Shown piece by piece: positions 15,544 to 23,720 of a DNA stretch of 32,903 bases. A program made the position numbers and the translations under genes. The notes below the pieces were generated by a model. It did no database searches. It had not been told where the DNA came from and saw only the letters and a list, made by a program, of their open reading frames with translations. The DNA is from a virus. Positions within the stretch are counted from its first letter, which is position 1, and each line of letters opens with the position of its first letter. Location: positions 1 to 32,903 of IMG/VR virus record IMGVR_UViG_3300035672_000075; one strand, written 5' to 3'.

Positions 15544-16437
15544 ATGGCAACGCTAACATCAGCAACTTTAATTCCGCTCAATGACGGCAACATAACCGTC
15601 ACAGGGCTCGCCCTGAGTGGTGTGCCGACAGCCGGGGCAACCGTCACCGCTACTCTTTTAGACGAGAGAGGCGCGATTGTTTCCGCGCTCGAAAATGTTT
15701 CGATGCTCGACGTTCAAGGAACCCCCGGAAACTATTCCGCCTTTATTGCCGGAACGTTCACAGCGGCTTCCGGCTTCTACCTGCTCAAGATCATCGCGAA
15801 CAAGAATGGGGCTTTGTTCTTCACTGAGCAGCCAGTCACCGTTCCGTTCTTCTCGACAACGTCACCGATGCCCGTTGGAGCATTCGCCACGGTTGCAGCT
15901 TTAAAGCAGTTTGCAGGCAAAAAGCCCGAGGACCGGACGATGGATGATTTGTTTTTCCGGCTCATCAATCGCTTTGGTGCTTACGCTCTCAATCAGTGCA
16001 ATCGAAAATCATTCTTGGAAGCTGATTACAGCGAGAAGTTCAACGGCAACGGCGGGACAAGATTGTCGCCCAAGTATGCCTTTGCGACATCTCCAATTGC
16101 AGCGATTGCGTCCCTGACCGTGAATGGGAAAGCAATTCCGGCTTGCCCTGATGACGTGCGACCCGGTTACGCCTTTGACAGCTTCACCATATACCTCAGG
16201 GGTTACAACTTGAGCCGGGGAGTTCAGAACATTTCTCTTACGTACTCTGCTGGTCTTGACACGATCCCGGTCGAGCTTGAGCAAGCGTGTATTGATGCTT
16301 GTATTTTCTGGCTGAACAAACGGGATTATCTCGGAAAGAGTTCCGTCAACGTTGCAGGCGAAACCGTCGCATTCGATAAAGCAGATTTGCCAGAGACCGC
16401 CTCAATGGTTCTCAAACAGTTCACGAGGCGGAAATAA
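15544..16437 (+). CDS. Head-tail connector with N-terminal Ig-like domain
   Basis: A 297-residue fusion. Residues 1-105 are strand-rich (GNITVTGLALSGVPTAGATV, GFYLLKIIANKNGALFF), like an Ig or BppU-type module. From about 110, the helical pattern FATVAALKQFAGKK, LFFRLINRFGAYALNQCNRKSF, then VELEQACIDACIFWLNKRDY and a basic end matches gp6-like head-tail connectors that form a ring below the portal. The start at 15544 has no strong ribosome site. The next gene begins right after its stop. The connector role is likely; the Ig module is an unusual addition. Confidence 0.75.
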   Translation: MATLTSATLIPLNDGNITVTGLALSGVPTAGATVTATLLDERGAIVSALENVSMLDVQGTPGNYSAFIAGTFTAASGFYLLKIIANKNGALFFTEQPVTVPFFSTTSPMPVGAFATVAALKQFAGKKPEDRTMDDLFFRLINRFGAYALNQCNRKSFLEADYSEKFNGNGGTRLSPKYAFATSPIAAIASLTVNGKAIPACPDDVRPGYAFDSFTIYLRGYNLSRGVQNISLTYSAGLDTIPVELEQACIDACIFWLNKRDYLGKSSVNVAGETVAFDKADLPETASMVLKQFTRRK

Positions 16438-16914
16438 TTGGCTTTAGCGCTCACATTCAATGGTACGGACGCGCGGGTTATTTCTTGGCTGAAGAGTTGC
16501 TATTCAGAGCTTGCCGCTGTTCTCCGGATTTCAATGCTTAGGGAGATGATCGAGGTTCGAGATGTAGTCGTCGGGGAGAAGCTCTCCGGTCAGGTGCTCA
16601 AGAACAAGACGGGCACTTTAAGACGCTCCCAACATGAATCGGTAACTAGTGACGACAATTCAATTCGGGGAGCGGTTTCGACCGACCCGTCAGCATCGGC
16701 TTATGGGTATGCCCACGAATACGGCGGAACATTCGATGTCAAAGCTCATCTCCGCAAGAGTTCTCACAATATGCAAACTTGGGTTCGGGAACACAGTATT
16801 ACGTTTCCAGAACGGTCGTTTCTGAGGAGCACTCTCAATGAGATGGCTCCGAACATCGTTGAAGGTTTACAGAATGCCGTCAATGAGTGGGTCGAGAAAA
16901 AGAATCAGGAGTAA
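16438..16914 (+). CDS. HK97 gp10-like head-tail completion protein
   Basis: A 158-residue protein beginning with TTG immediately after the connector stop; GAGG nine bases upstream supports it. The segment GYAHEYGGTF (about 89-98) and the close FPERSFLRSTL are the usual landmarks of the HK97 gp10-like family, which binds below the connector and joins tail to head. It is followed by the tail-terminator-like gene after a two-base gap. Confidence 0.75.
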   Translation: MALALTFNGTDARVISWLKSCYSELAAVLRISMLREMIEVRDVVVGEKLSGQVLKNKTGTLRRSQHESVTSDDNSIRGAVSTDPSASAYGYAHEYGGTFDVKAHLRKSSHNMQTWVREHSITFPERSFLRSTLNEMAPNIVEGLQNAVNEWVEKKNQE

Positions 16915-16916
16915 TC

Positions 16917-17348
16917 ATGGATTTTGCACGAGAAGACATTTACAACGCCTTATTAAATTTATTGAAGGGACTCACTGGTATTCAGAACACAGCTCGCCAG
17001 TTCATTACTTGGGACCAGCTACAGCCCGAGGAATTGCCGTATTTGATGCAAATTGAGAACAAGGAAATCGCTGAGGTCAACGGACGCGGCATCCCGGTTA
17101 AGTGGTGCCTGAACGTTGAGGCTCTCGTCGTGGTTCAGTCCGCGAAAGGTGAGTCTCCATATCCGATAATCAATCCTCTAATTGATGTCATCGAAAAAGC
17201 CATTTTTAAAGACCCGAATTTCGGTCCAGAAACCCTCGGAGGCATGGTGTCCCAAGTGAGGATCAAAGGCACAGTCGAAAAGGGTCAAGATAAGCTCGGT
17301 ACTCGCGGTTGGTTCATCGTTCCGATTGAAATCGTCCTCCCCGCCTAA
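16917..17348 (+). CDS. Tail terminator-like protein
   Basis: A 143-residue protein with a helix AREDIYNALLNLLKGLTG, strands VKWCLNVEALVVVQ and GMVSQVRIKGTVE, and an end GWFIVPIEIVLP. The order (after gp10-like, before tail tube) and size fit the tail terminator (lambda gpU-like) ring that caps the tube and joins it to the head. AGGAG lies five bases before the ATG at 16917. Assigned mostly by position. Confidence 0.6.
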   Translation: MDFAREDIYNALLNLLKGLTGIQNTARQFITWDQLQPEELPYLMQIENKEIAEVNGRGIPVKWCLNVEALVVVQSAKGESPYPIINPLIDVIEKAIFKDPNFGPETLGGMVSQVRIKGTVEKGQDKLGTRGWFIVPIEIVLPA

Positions 17349-17369
17349 ATCACCTGTCCTCCGTCCTAT

Positions 17370-17382
17370 CCCCGTATCTATC
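17370..17382 (+). promoter_or_regulatory. Recurrent motif copy before tail tube
   Basis: CCCCGTATCTATC, identical to the portal copy, begins 22 bases past the tail-terminator stop and lies 86 bases before the tube ATG. Confidence 0.55.
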
Positions 17383-17410
17383 AGTGTCAGCACATTCATT
17401 TTCTGACACT
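17383..17410 (+). promoter_or_regulatory. Hairpin next to the recurrent motif
   Basis: AGTGTCAG (17383-17390) and CTGACACT (17403-17410) form a perfect 8-bp stem that begins exactly where the motif ends; TATTTATT follows. It could be a weak terminator or a leader structure for the tube transcript. Confidence 0.45.
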
Positions 17411-17467
17411 TATTTATTCGTCCCTGTAAGGGTTAGTCATCTTGCGTGACGGGAAGGCTTTTAATAT

Positions 17468-18211
17468 ATGGCAGTTAATTTTGGTACGGGGACTCTTATC
17501 GCTACCCCGAGCGCGGGTGACCTCAACCCGAATCCGACCCCGATAAAGTTCGGAATTCTGCAAGATGTCAGCATTGATTTTTCAGGTGACATCAAAGAAC
17601 TGTTTGGTCAGTATCAATTTGCCGTGGACTCAGCTCGCGGAAAGATCAAGATTTCATGGAAAGCTAAAGCCGCCAATCTGATTGGTAAGCAGGTTAACGA
17701 CCTGTTGTTTTCTGAAACCTCGGTTACACCCATGGTGAACGTTGCGGTTGACGAGGTTGCTGGTGCAATTCCCGGTACACCCTTCAACATCACTGTCGTC
17801 AATTCCAGCGCATTTGTTTCTGATGCCGGAGTTTATTTCGTTTCGACTGGTCTCCCACTAACAAAAGTTGCGTCTGCTCCGACTGCTGGTCAGTATTCGG
17901 TTGCTGCTGGTGTTTACACCTTCAACACCGCTGACACTGGCAAGAACGTATTGATTTCGTATCAGTACACCGCTGCATCAGGTGGAAACGGTTTCATTAT
18001 CAATAACCATGCGATGGGCTTTGGTCCGATTTTCCAAATTATCTTTACCAGCACATACAAGGGCAAGCAGTTCAATTGTCAGCTCAACGCTTGCCGTGCA
18101 AGCAAACTGGCAATCGCGACGAAGATGGACGACTACACCATTCCCGAGTTTGATGGCAGCGCGTTTGCTGATGCCTCGAACGTTATCGGAAAACTTTGGT
18201 TTTCTGAGTAA
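17468..18211 (+). CDS. Major tail tube protein
   Basis: A 247-residue protein in the tube position, before the G/T chaperones. The first part (FGTGTLIATPS..., VSIDFSGDIKELFGQYQFAVDSARGK) and the last (FQIIFTSTYKGKQFNCQLNACRASKL) are typical of siphophage tube subunits. Between them, at about 128-175, lies a strand-rich module (TKVASAPTAGQYSV, GVYTFNTADTGKNVLISYQY) that recurs in the tail-tip protein. GGGAAGG precedes the ATG. Hexameric rings stack around the tape measure to form the tube. Confidence 0.8.
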   Translation: MAVNFGTGTLIATPSAGDLNPNPTPIKFGILQDVSIDFSGDIKELFGQYQFAVDSARGKIKISWKAKAANLIGKQVNDLLFSETSVTPMVNVAVDEVAGAIPGTPFNITVVNSSAFVSDAGVYFVSTGLPLTKVASAPTAGQYSVAAGVYTFNTADTGKNVLISYQYTAASGGNGFIINNHAMGFGPIFQIIFTSTYKGKQFNCQLNACRASKLAIATKMDDYTIPEFDGSAFADASNVIGKLWFSE

Positions 18212-18294
18212 TACCGCACACCTTTAAAGAGGGTCATCCCAAATGACCCTCAACCTTTTAAAAATCTCAAATCTTTCGGAGGAAAGACAAACAC

Positions 18295-18696
18295 ATGCAC
18301 GATACAACTACGCTCGTTTTTGACGAGTGCATCTCTGACAGCGAACTCGCTTCTGAAACAAAAGCAATCGGACAAATCAAATCAGTACCTAACCCGCCTA
18401 TTGACGGTGCTCACGTAATTTTGTGCGGAATCCCCGCAGTCGTTCCCGCTCTTAAAGCACTTCACCTGAAAAAGTTTGCCTCAACTATTGAACGCATTCG
18501 CAAAGAGGGCGAGACGATGCCTCAAGCCGAATTGATGGACATCACAATTCCCGTCATTCATGCCGCGATGTCTCGCAACTATCCGTCTCTCACAGTCGGT
18601 GACGTTCTTCATCTCGTGGACATTGGCGTTTTCAATGACGTAATTCTCGGAATCTTGGGACGTAGCGGATACAGGACAGCAAAGCCGGGGGAATAA
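18295..18696 (+). CDS. Tail assembly chaperone G
   Basis: A 133-residue helical protein between tail tube and tape measure, the standard place for the lambda gpG-type chaperone that coats the tape measure during tail assembly. GGAGGAAAG stands before the ATG. It ends at 18696 just after a run of five G, and a long open frame in the -1 register continues to 18977, so a GT fusion is produced by ribosomal slippage. Confidence 0.8.
   Translation: MHDTTTLVFDECISDSELASETKAIGQIKSVPNPPIDGAHVILCGIPAVVPALKALHLKKFASTIERIRKEGETMPQAELMDITIPVIHAAMSRNYPSLTVGDVLHLVDIGVFNDVILGILGRSGYRTAKPGE
18687..18693 (+). promoter_or_regulatory. -1 frameshift slippery site GGGGGAA
   Basis: Codons CCG GGG GAA TAA close the G frame. 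On GGG the ribosome can move back one base with full pairing and then read GGA ATA ACA onward. The site lies at the last codons of G, as in lambda-type G/GT pairs, though it is not the canonical GGGAAAG. Confidence 0.7.
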
Positions 18697-18977
18697 CAAC
18701 CGGAGAGGAACATGCCCCGAATTGGGATTGGATATACGCCCATCTCACAGCCTCAGCCGGACTAACCCCAAGGGAAATTGACGAACTGGAATACGAAGAC
18801 ATCGGACGCCAGTTCGAGTATTACCGGAACGACCCGCCGACTCACATCCTCGTACAAGGCTTCATGAAGAGCTTGGGTGTCATCAAGGACAGCCCCAAAG
18901 CCTCTGACTCGCCCTCCGGCAAAGCCGAAATCACAGACGAGGAATTCAAGGAACTCTCCGGAATGTTCTCGACCTAA
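18690..18977 (+). CDS. T domain of the GT chaperone (frameshift product)
   Basis: This frame has no suitable start of its own and is read only by slippage from G, giving a GT protein of about 227 residues. It contains EHAPNWDWIYAHLTASAGL and TPREIDELEYEDIGRQFEYY, and ends EEFKELSGMFST. In lambda the T part bridges the chaperone-coated tape measure to tube subunits. It stops three bases before the tape measure start. Confidence 0.75.
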   Translation, partial: GITTGEEHAPNWDWIYAHLTASAGLTPREIDELEYEDIGRQFEYYRNDPPTHILVQGFMKSLGVIKDSPKASDSPSGKAEITDEEFKELSGMFST

Positions 18978-18980
18978 TCT

Positions 18981-21497
18981 ATGGCAGATAACGAATTACA
19001 GATAGTCACAACCCTCGACCCCTCCGGCATTAGGACCGGGGCTGAGGCTTCGTCCGATGCGGTAAAGAAATCAACGTCCGAAATGAAAGAAGGCTTTGCC
19101 GAAACTGGCAATGCCTCTCAAGAAGCAGCGGACAAGATGAATTACTCCATGACTGAGGCTCGTCACTCAATCATGGAATTAGGTGCGGAGACCGGGGTTC
19201 GTATGCCTCGCGCTGTCGCTAGTTTTGTCGCCTCAATTGCGCCCGTTGGGTCACTGCTTGCAGCAGCCTTTCCCGTCATTGCCGTTGTCGCTCTTATTGA
19301 TGTCTTCAGTAAAGCCGTGGACAAAATCAAAGAGTTCAGCCAATCGACTGAAAAAGAAGCCGCTGCTTGGGTTGCGGTCGATAGAGCTTTCCTCGACAGC
19401 AGCGACCATATACAGCAAGGCATAGCTGAACAACAGAGACGAATCATCGAGTACACGCAAGGTCCACTTGCGGCTCTTGAATACGCGATGAAGCACCTCT
19501 CTTCAGTTGCGGTTCAAGTCTTTAAGGACATCAATGCCGCTTTAGACGGCTCCGTAAAAGGATTCGAGGAAAACGCGCATTTCTGGAACGACTATGGAGT
19601 TCGCGCTGATGATCTTAAAAAGTTCAAGAATGAGTTAGAAGCGGTTCGGACTGAGGCGGAAAAGAAATACTCCGGTGATGACGCGAAGATCAGGGACGCG
19701 AAGATACTGGATGCCGTCAACGCTGCGACCCTTGAAAAGATCAAAGCAATAAACAGAGAGAAAGAGCAAAGTCATCTCTCGGTTCCCGGTGATATGCATT
19801 CCCGTTCGGTGCCGAACTGGGACCCGGCAATCCTCGACAAGGAAATCGAAGGCGTTACCAAGCTCAACGAACTCGTCAAACAGGGCCAGGACCAGCTCGG
19901 TAAGAACAAGAAAGCTGATGAAGATCAGGATTCCGCTAAAAAGCTCGACGAGAAAAAGCAATTCGATGAGCAGGTCATCAATGATGACAAAGCTCTCGCT
20001 CTCAAGAAAGCTGAGCTTCAAAAGCAAACCGCTGAGGAATTATTCCAGCGCGGCCAGATCACGAATGAGCAATTGCTCTCTTCTGAGAAGACATTCAATG
20101 ATGCCAAGTACAACGCTGAACGGGATGCATTAGAGCGAGAAAAGACCCTCGTCAATAATCAGCAAGGCGTTGACCCCCAAGTCAAAAAGACAAAGATTGA
20201 GGCACTGAACTCTCAGCTCAAACAGCTCGACGTTCAATACCAAGCCGACAAACAGAAAATCGAACAAGAGGGTTTTACTCGTTCCGTTCAGGACATTGTC
20301 AAGGCGGAGCAAGAGCAAGCCGCTGCAACCAAGGGCGGGACTCAGGCACGTATCCAGATTATCGAAGCGGCTCAGGCACAGCTCCGCGCTATGGGTGCTC
20401 AGGGTACCCAAGCATACAAGAACCTCGAAAAGGAAAAGACTGCTGCTGTTACTGAGGAAGCAGCAAAGCGGAAAAAGATTCAGGAAGAGACAGCTAAAGA
20501 AATTGCCAAGGATGAGCTTGTCACCGCTAAATCGACGCACGACCAAGACCAATCGCGGATCAATCAGGACAAGACCGCGCTCGAATCGAAATATTCTCAA
20601 GGCTTAGTATCCGCTCGGTCCTATTACAACCAACTCAACTCTCTCGCTCAACAGAAAAAGACCTCCGACGACGTTTACGCTGAGGCGGAATACAACGCTC
20701 AAAAAAAGGTCTTGGACAAGCAGGAAGCCGACGCACAAGGCGACGTGGACAAGCTCGCTCTGGTCTATGCACAGAAGAAGACTCTTGACGACCAGTACAC
20801 AGCAAAGAAGCTTGCCAATGAAAACACATACGAGCAAACGGTTCTCGCCAATCGCAAAAAAGAAATAGCGGACTGGAAAAAACATCTCGACCAGATGAAC
20901 CAAGAGTTCGAGACGACCATGAACGGAATGATTGACGGCTCGAAGACTTTTGGTCAGTCGATGGACGACATGTTCACGAAGATGGTCGAGAACTTCGCGG
21001 ACAAGCTCGTGAAGATGTTCCTGCAATGGGCTGAGAACCTAATCATGATGTCGGTCTTAAAAGAGACGACCGACAAATCAGATCACGCAAAGTCAGTAGT
21101 CATAGACGCGAAGGATGCCGCTGCAAAGGCATGGGCATCAGGCATGAAAGCTCCATGGCCCCTGAACATGGTTCTCGCTCCGACTCTTGCAGCAGCAGCA
21201 TTCACGGGCACGATGGCATTCGCTGAAAAAGGTGCTCTCGTCCCCGATGACATGTTGATGAATGTCCACAAGGACGAAATGGTGCTCCCCGCAAAGATTT
21301 CAACTCCTCTTCAAAGTGCTCTTGCTGGTGGTGGATTCGGCGGCAATGGCGGGAATTCCTTTTACGGCTCACCCATAACGATACAGGCGATTGATGGACC
21401 TTCCGTTCAGCAGATGTTGGACACCCACGGTCAGCGGTTCGCGGATCACTCCGTTAAGAGTCTGGAACGCGCCTATAAGAACGGACGGTTTAACTAA
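18981..21497 (+). CDS. Tail tape measure protein
   Basis: An 838-residue protein. It has a hydrophobic region near residues 78-110 (AVASFVASIAPVGSLLAAAF) and long coiled coils to about 640 (many lysine-, glutamine- and glutamate-rich heptads). A helix-rich segment typical of C-terminal tape measure domains follows (GMIDGSKTFGQSMDDMFTKM), then a glycine-rich end with a conserved DDMLMNVHKDEMVLPA. At about 0.15 nm per residue the tail would be near 125 nm. It fills the tube, sets tail length and helps DNA cross the envelope. The start follows the GT stop by three bases. Confidence 0.9.
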   Translation: MADNELQIVTTLDPSGIRTGAEASSDAVKKSTSEMKEGFAETGNASQEAADKMNYSMTEARHSIMELGAETGVRMPRAVASFVASIAPVGSLLAAAFPVIAVVALIDVFSKAVDKIKEFSQSTEKEAAAWVAVDRAFLDSSDHIQQGIAEQQRRIIEYTQGPLAALEYAMKHLSSVAVQVFKDINAALDGSVKGFEENAHFWNDYGVRADDLKKFKNELEAVRTEAEKKYSGDDAKIRDAKILDAVNAATLEKIKAINREKEQSHLSVPGDMHSRSVPNWDPAILDKEIEGVTKLNELVKQGQDQLGKNKKADEDQDSAKKLDEKKQFDEQVINDDKALALKKAELQKQTAEELFQRGQITNEQLLSSEKTFNDAKYNAERDALEREKTLVNNQQGVDPQVKKTKIEALNSQLKQLDVQYQADKQKIEQEGFTRSVQDIVKAEQEQAAATKGGTQARIQIIEAAQAQLRAMGAQGTQAYKNLEKEKTAAVTEEAAKRKKIQEETAKEIAKDELVTAKSTHDQDQSRINQDKTALESKYSQGLVSARSYYNQLNSLAQQKKTSDDVYAEAEYNAQKKVLDKQEADAQGDVDKLALVYAQKKTLDDQYTAKKLANENTYEQTVLANRKKEIADWKKHLDQMNQEFETTMNGMIDGSKTFGQSMDDMFTKMVENFADKLVKMFLQWAENLIMMSVLKETTDKSDHAKSVVIDAKDAAAKAWASGMKAPWPLNMVLAPTLAAAAFTGTMAFAEKGALVPDDMLMNVHKDEMVLPAKISTPLQSALAGGGFGGNGGNSFYGSPITIQAIDGPSVQQMLDTHGQRFADHSVKSLERAYKNGRFN

Positions 21498-22360
21498 TGG
21501 GCAATTCAATATTTCCAACCTTTCCGGGACTGACATGGGATGTAACAAAATCTCCCATCTTCAACGTTCAGACTCAGACGAGTGTTGACCTCAAGTCCGA
21601 GGTTCGGACTCTTCTCTCTGCAAACGTTCAATACAAGTTCCTTTGTAACTTTGAGTTTCTGAGACAGGACTCGGCTCGTTCTCTCGCTGAGATGGACACG
21701 CTTGAGGGTTTCTTCAAAGCACGGTTCGGAAACTTCGATTCCTTCCTCCTTAATCTCTCGACATTCACTCAAGCTCCGGCTGATTCGTCCGTGACAGGAG
21801 CACCAGCGGGAACGGGAGACGGAGCAACAACCACATTTCAGCTCCAAAAGTCTGTTGGTGGATTCACTGAGAACATCGACGCGGTCTCAAGCTCGGGCTT
21901 CAATCTTTACTGCAACGGCATACTCCGGAACCCGGCTCAATGCACTCTGAACGCGAATAACGGAACGGTCACCTTCAATGCGGTTGCAGCGACAATCACG
22001 AGTGTAAGTCTGACTAGCAACGTTGTTACCGTCACTTGCTCTAATACTTTGTCGGTTGGGCAACAGATCACCTTTGCCGGACTGACCACGGCAACATTCC
22101 TGAATGGGCAAACAGTCACGATTGCGAGTGCCTCGGGAACCCAGTTCACCGCCAATTTCACTCACGCGAATGCGACCTCTCATTCCGACACCGGAACCGC
22201 AACGGGCATAGCTGCCCCGGCTAACGGGGTTGTGGTGACGTTCGACGCTGCAACTTTTTATTACCGCGTCCGGTTCGAGCTGAACACCTACGACTTTGAT
22301 CTTTTCCAGTATCGGCTTTGGAGCCTGAATTCGCTGACGATGCTCACTGTCACCAGTTAA
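21497..22360 (+). CDS. DUF2460-like distal tail protein
   Basis: A 287-residue protein beginning with FPTFPGLTWDVTKSPIFN, then QYKFLCNFEFLRQD and LEGFFKARFGNFDSFLL, the DUF2460 signature seen in gene transfer agent and siphophage distal tail proteins. Residues about 160-240 (SVSLTSNVVTVTCSNTLSVG, QITFAGLTTATFLNGQTVTI) form an inserted strand-rich module, and the family end YYRVRFELNTYDFDLFQYRLW follows. It links the tube to the tip complex. The start overlaps the tape measure stop by one base. Confidence 0.8.
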   Translation: MGNSIFPTFPGLTWDVTKSPIFNVQTQTSVDLKSEVRTLLSANVQYKFLCNFEFLRQDSARSLAEMDTLEGFFKARFGNFDSFLLNLSTFTQAPADSSVTGAPAGTGDGATTTFQLQKSVGGFTENIDAVSSSGFNLYCNGILRNPAQCTLNANNGTVTFNAVAATITSVSLTSNVVTVTCSNTLSVGQQITFAGLTTATFLNGQTVTIASASGTQFTANFTHANATSHSDTGTATGIAAPANGVVVTFDAATFYYRVRFELNTYDFDLFQYRLWSLNSLTMLTVTS

Positions 22361-22396
22361 ACAATTTAACAACTTCCAAACCCAGTATCAGACAAC

Positions 22397-23257
22397 ATGA
22401 AGACCGCAAGCAGCACACTAATAGCAAACCTAAAAAATAACTCTCAGTTCTATCGAGCGGACCTTTATACGATCACGCTGACGGACGGGACTGTTATCAC
22501 GTTCACGACCTACAACAAGCCGATTACGACACCCGATGCCCGGACGTTCAACCCAACGACCATCGGATTGAAGCGCACTCGGATGAGCGACAAGGTCGGA
22601 CTTGAGGTCACAACCCTCCAATTCACGATTACGGCTCGGGACCAAGACACGATTGAAGGAATTCCAGTTATGGAGTTCTTAGCGGGAGGCGGCTTCACAG
22701 GAGCACTGATTAAGTTGGAGACGGCGGTCATGCTGACCAACGTCGATGCATCAGCCGGAGTTGTAATCGAGGGAATCTGGGAGATATCCGGAGCGGACGC
22801 GATTGGGCGATCTTCAGCGAAATTCACAGCTAACGCTCTGACCAATCGCCTAAAGCAACTCATTCCCAAGCCAATCATGGGACCGTCCTGTCAGTGGGTT
22901 TTATATAGCCCCGGATGCGGACTCGACCAAAGTGCTTTTGCGGTTAGTGGAACGGTGAGAAGCGGAACCACGGCAAACAAACTGGTCTCAGGATTTTCCA
23001 ATCCTGATGGATATTTCACACTCGGAAAACTTCAGTTTACCTCGGGTGCTGGTGCGGGGAGATGGTTCTCCATTCGCATATATGCCACGGGGAACATTTA
23101 TCCCATCAAGAGTCTTGGTTTCACTCCTGCTCCCGGCGATACCTTCACCGCGTACCCCGGATGTGACAAGACCGTTTCAACCTGCAAGAACACATTCAAC
23201 AACCTCATCAACATCAATGCATACCCGAATGTTCCGGTGCCGGAGGCTGCAACGTAA
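22397..23257 (+). CDS. DUF2163/BR0599-like tail hub protein
   Basis: A 286-residue protein with the GTA gp13-like layout: an N-terminal half with strand patterns (FYRADLYTITLTDGTVITFT) and a C-terminal BR0599 domain. Four cysteines (Cys165, Cys174, Cys256, Cys263, in PSCQWVLYSPGCG and PGCDKTVSTC) match the positions that hold an iron-sulfur cluster in the related lambda gpL. It belongs to the tail hub between the distal tail protein and the tip, and is followed by the NlpC/P60 gene with a one-base overlap. Confidence 0.8.
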   Translation: MKTASSTLIANLKNNSQFYRADLYTITLTDGTVITFTTYNKPITTPDARTFNPTTIGLKRTRMSDKVGLEVTTLQFTITARDQDTIEGIPVMEFLAGGGFTGALIKLETAVMLTNVDASAGVVIEGIWEISGADAIGRSSAKFTANALTNRLKQLIPKPIMGPSCQWVLYSPGCGLDQSAFAVSGTVRSGTTANKLVSGFSNPDGYFTLGKLQFTSGAGAGRWFSIRIYATGNIYPIKSLGFTPAPGDTFTAYPGCDKTVSTCKNTFNNLININAYPNVPVPEAAT

Positions 23258-23718
23258 TGGTCCCAGCGGAACAAATATTGGAACAGCGTAAAGCCGTCAT
23301 TGCTGAGGCTCATACGTGGATTGGCACCCCTTATGCCCACATGGGCAGCCTCAAAGGCGTTGGTGTTGATTGCGCGATGATCTTGCGCGAAGTGTACGGG
23401 AAAGTTCTTTCGTGGATGAAGGACATCCACATCGCCTATTACCCGCCTGATTGGCACCTGCACCAAGCCGACGAACGTTATCTCAACATGGTCCGGCAAT
23501 ATGCGGACGAGGTTGAGGAGCCGGAGCCGGGTGACATTGTCGTCGTTAAGTTCGGACGAGCATACGCACACGGAGCAATCGTCGTTGATTACCCGACCGT
23601 CATTCATGCTTACGCGAATGCGCGGCTAGTGGTGCTTGAAGACTTCAAAGCAAACAAAGAAATTGATACCCGGAAAAAGTTGTTCTTTTCTCCGTGGAAG
23701 AAATTCGGAGAAAAGTAA
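23257..23718 (+). CDS. NlpC/P60 tail-tip peptidase
   Basis: A 153-residue cysteine peptidase. TWIGTPYAHMG and GVDCAMIL place the catalytic Cys at 39. The His is in YAHGAIVVDY (about 105), with a further polar residue at VIHAY. The family cuts the peptide stems of peptidoglycan. In GTA and lambda-like tails it stands in this position (gp14/gpK) and either aids tail assembly or opens the wall at infection. It overlaps the previous stop by one base, and the tip gene starts three bases after its stop. Confidence 0.85.
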   Translation: MVPAEQILEQRKAVIAEAHTWIGTPYAHMGSLKGVGVDCAMILREVYGKVLSWMKDIHIAYYPPDWHLHQADERYLNMVRQYADEVEEPEPGDIVVVKFGRAYAHGAIVVDYPTVIHAYANARLVVLEDFKANKEIDTRKKLFFSPWKKFGEK

Positions 23719-23720
23719 CA

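Noticed and set aside
15373-15584. Two tiny coupled frames after the capsid gene
   Set aside because: The second has a ribosome-like site, but both are under 40 residues, the second overlaps the connector start and neither shows a known motif; noted only in the gap entry.
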